From: Sphingobacteriaceae bacterium
GTDB lineage: Bacteria; Bacteroidota; Bacteroidia; B-17B0; Aurantibacillaceae
NCBI GenBank assembly: GCA_025360355.1
Contig: JANYCL010000075.1
Coordinates: forward strand, 1 to 5,735
Direction: 5' to 3'
Length of the DNA: 5,735 nucleotides
The stretch's first letter is position 1. Each line of letters starts with the position of its first letter. Below are positions 5,714-5,735 of this stretch, piece after piece. The translations under genes were made by a program, and so were the position numbers. Below the pieces are notes generated by a model. That model searched no databases. It saw nothing but the letters and a program-made list of their open reading frames with translations, and was not told the origin of the DNA.

Positions 5714-5735
5714 TAAAAAACATAGAAGGTTTTGT
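5674..5735 (+). repeat. Inverted repeat, right arm: orphan KOW fragment on the plus strand, reaching the window edge
   Basis: Read on the plus strand this segment encodes YKEGDKVKITSGALKNIEGFV, identical in DNA to the KOW core of the minus-strand NusG-like gene. It has no start of its own: the in-frame codons upstream are AAA and CAA and then a TAA stop at 5665-5667. It is therefore a fragment, not a second gene. It occupies the place where the N-terminal NGN domain of the minus-strand gene should be encoded. The repeat is cut by the window end, so its full length is unknown. Confidence 0.97.

Noticed and set aside
5439..5735. The inverted repeat as an invertible promoter or shufflon-like phase switch, as seen upstream of upxY genes in Bacteroides capsule loci
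   Set aside because: Known switches use short repeats flanking a promoter. Here the arms are coding KOW sequence, the spacer holds only the middle of the same gene, no promoter-like sequence is evident in it, and flipping it would not restore an N-terminal domain. No recombinase gene is in view.
5674..5735. A second, plus-strand NusG gene
   Set aside because: Its frame is closed by a TAA at 5665-5667, three codons before the repeat starts, it has no start codon, and the DNA is identical to the minus-strand gene, so it is a copied fragment.

Overview
The window is a tightly packed, single-strand gene block: seven reading frames, all on the minus strand, so transcription runs from high to low coordinates. 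The DNA is AT-rich. The starts lack a convincing Shine-Dalgarno sequence and are preceded by A/T-rich stretches. The first gene is NusG-like and sits ahead of polysaccharide genes. Together these point to a member of the Bacteroidota, although no phylogenetic marker is present to prove it.

Layout in transcription order (right to left): (1) a NusG/UpxY-type transcription elongation factor that keeps its linker and KOW domain but not a normal N-terminal domain; (2) Wzm-type ABC-2 permease; (3) Wzt-type ATPase with a C-terminal extension of the carbohydrate-binding kind; (4) a class I SAM-dependent methyltransferase; (5) a complete DegT/DnrJ/EryC1 aminotransferase; (6) a radical SAM protein with a SPASM/twitch-like cysteine-rich C-terminus; (7) the first 73 codons of a second DegT-family aminotransferase, cut by the window edge. 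Junctions are a 4-nt overlap, a 1-nt overlap, a 35-nt gap, a 3-nt gap, a 4-nt overlap and a 1-nt gap. This is the signature of one translationally coupled operon. No gene-free stretch exceeds 35 nt between genes.

Read together, this is the export and sugar-modification part of an O-antigen or capsule-like locus using the ABC-transporter-dependent route. The NusG paralogue would help polymerase through the long operon. Wzm/Wzt would move the undecaprenyl-linked glycan across the inner membrane. The methyltransferase may cap or decorate the glycan. The aminotransferase / radical SAM / aminotransferase trio probably makes an unusual amino (deoxy) sugar.

The strongest unexplained structure is at the right edge. 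The last 62 bases (5674-5735) are a perfect inverted copy of the KOW-coding part of the NusG-like gene (5439-5500), separated by a 174-base spacer. The copy begins exactly where the NusG N-terminal domain should continue, with a short shared sequence at the joint. It is either a fold-back chimera at a contig end or a real inverted duplication that has beheaded the gene. The sequence alone favours the first but cannot decide.
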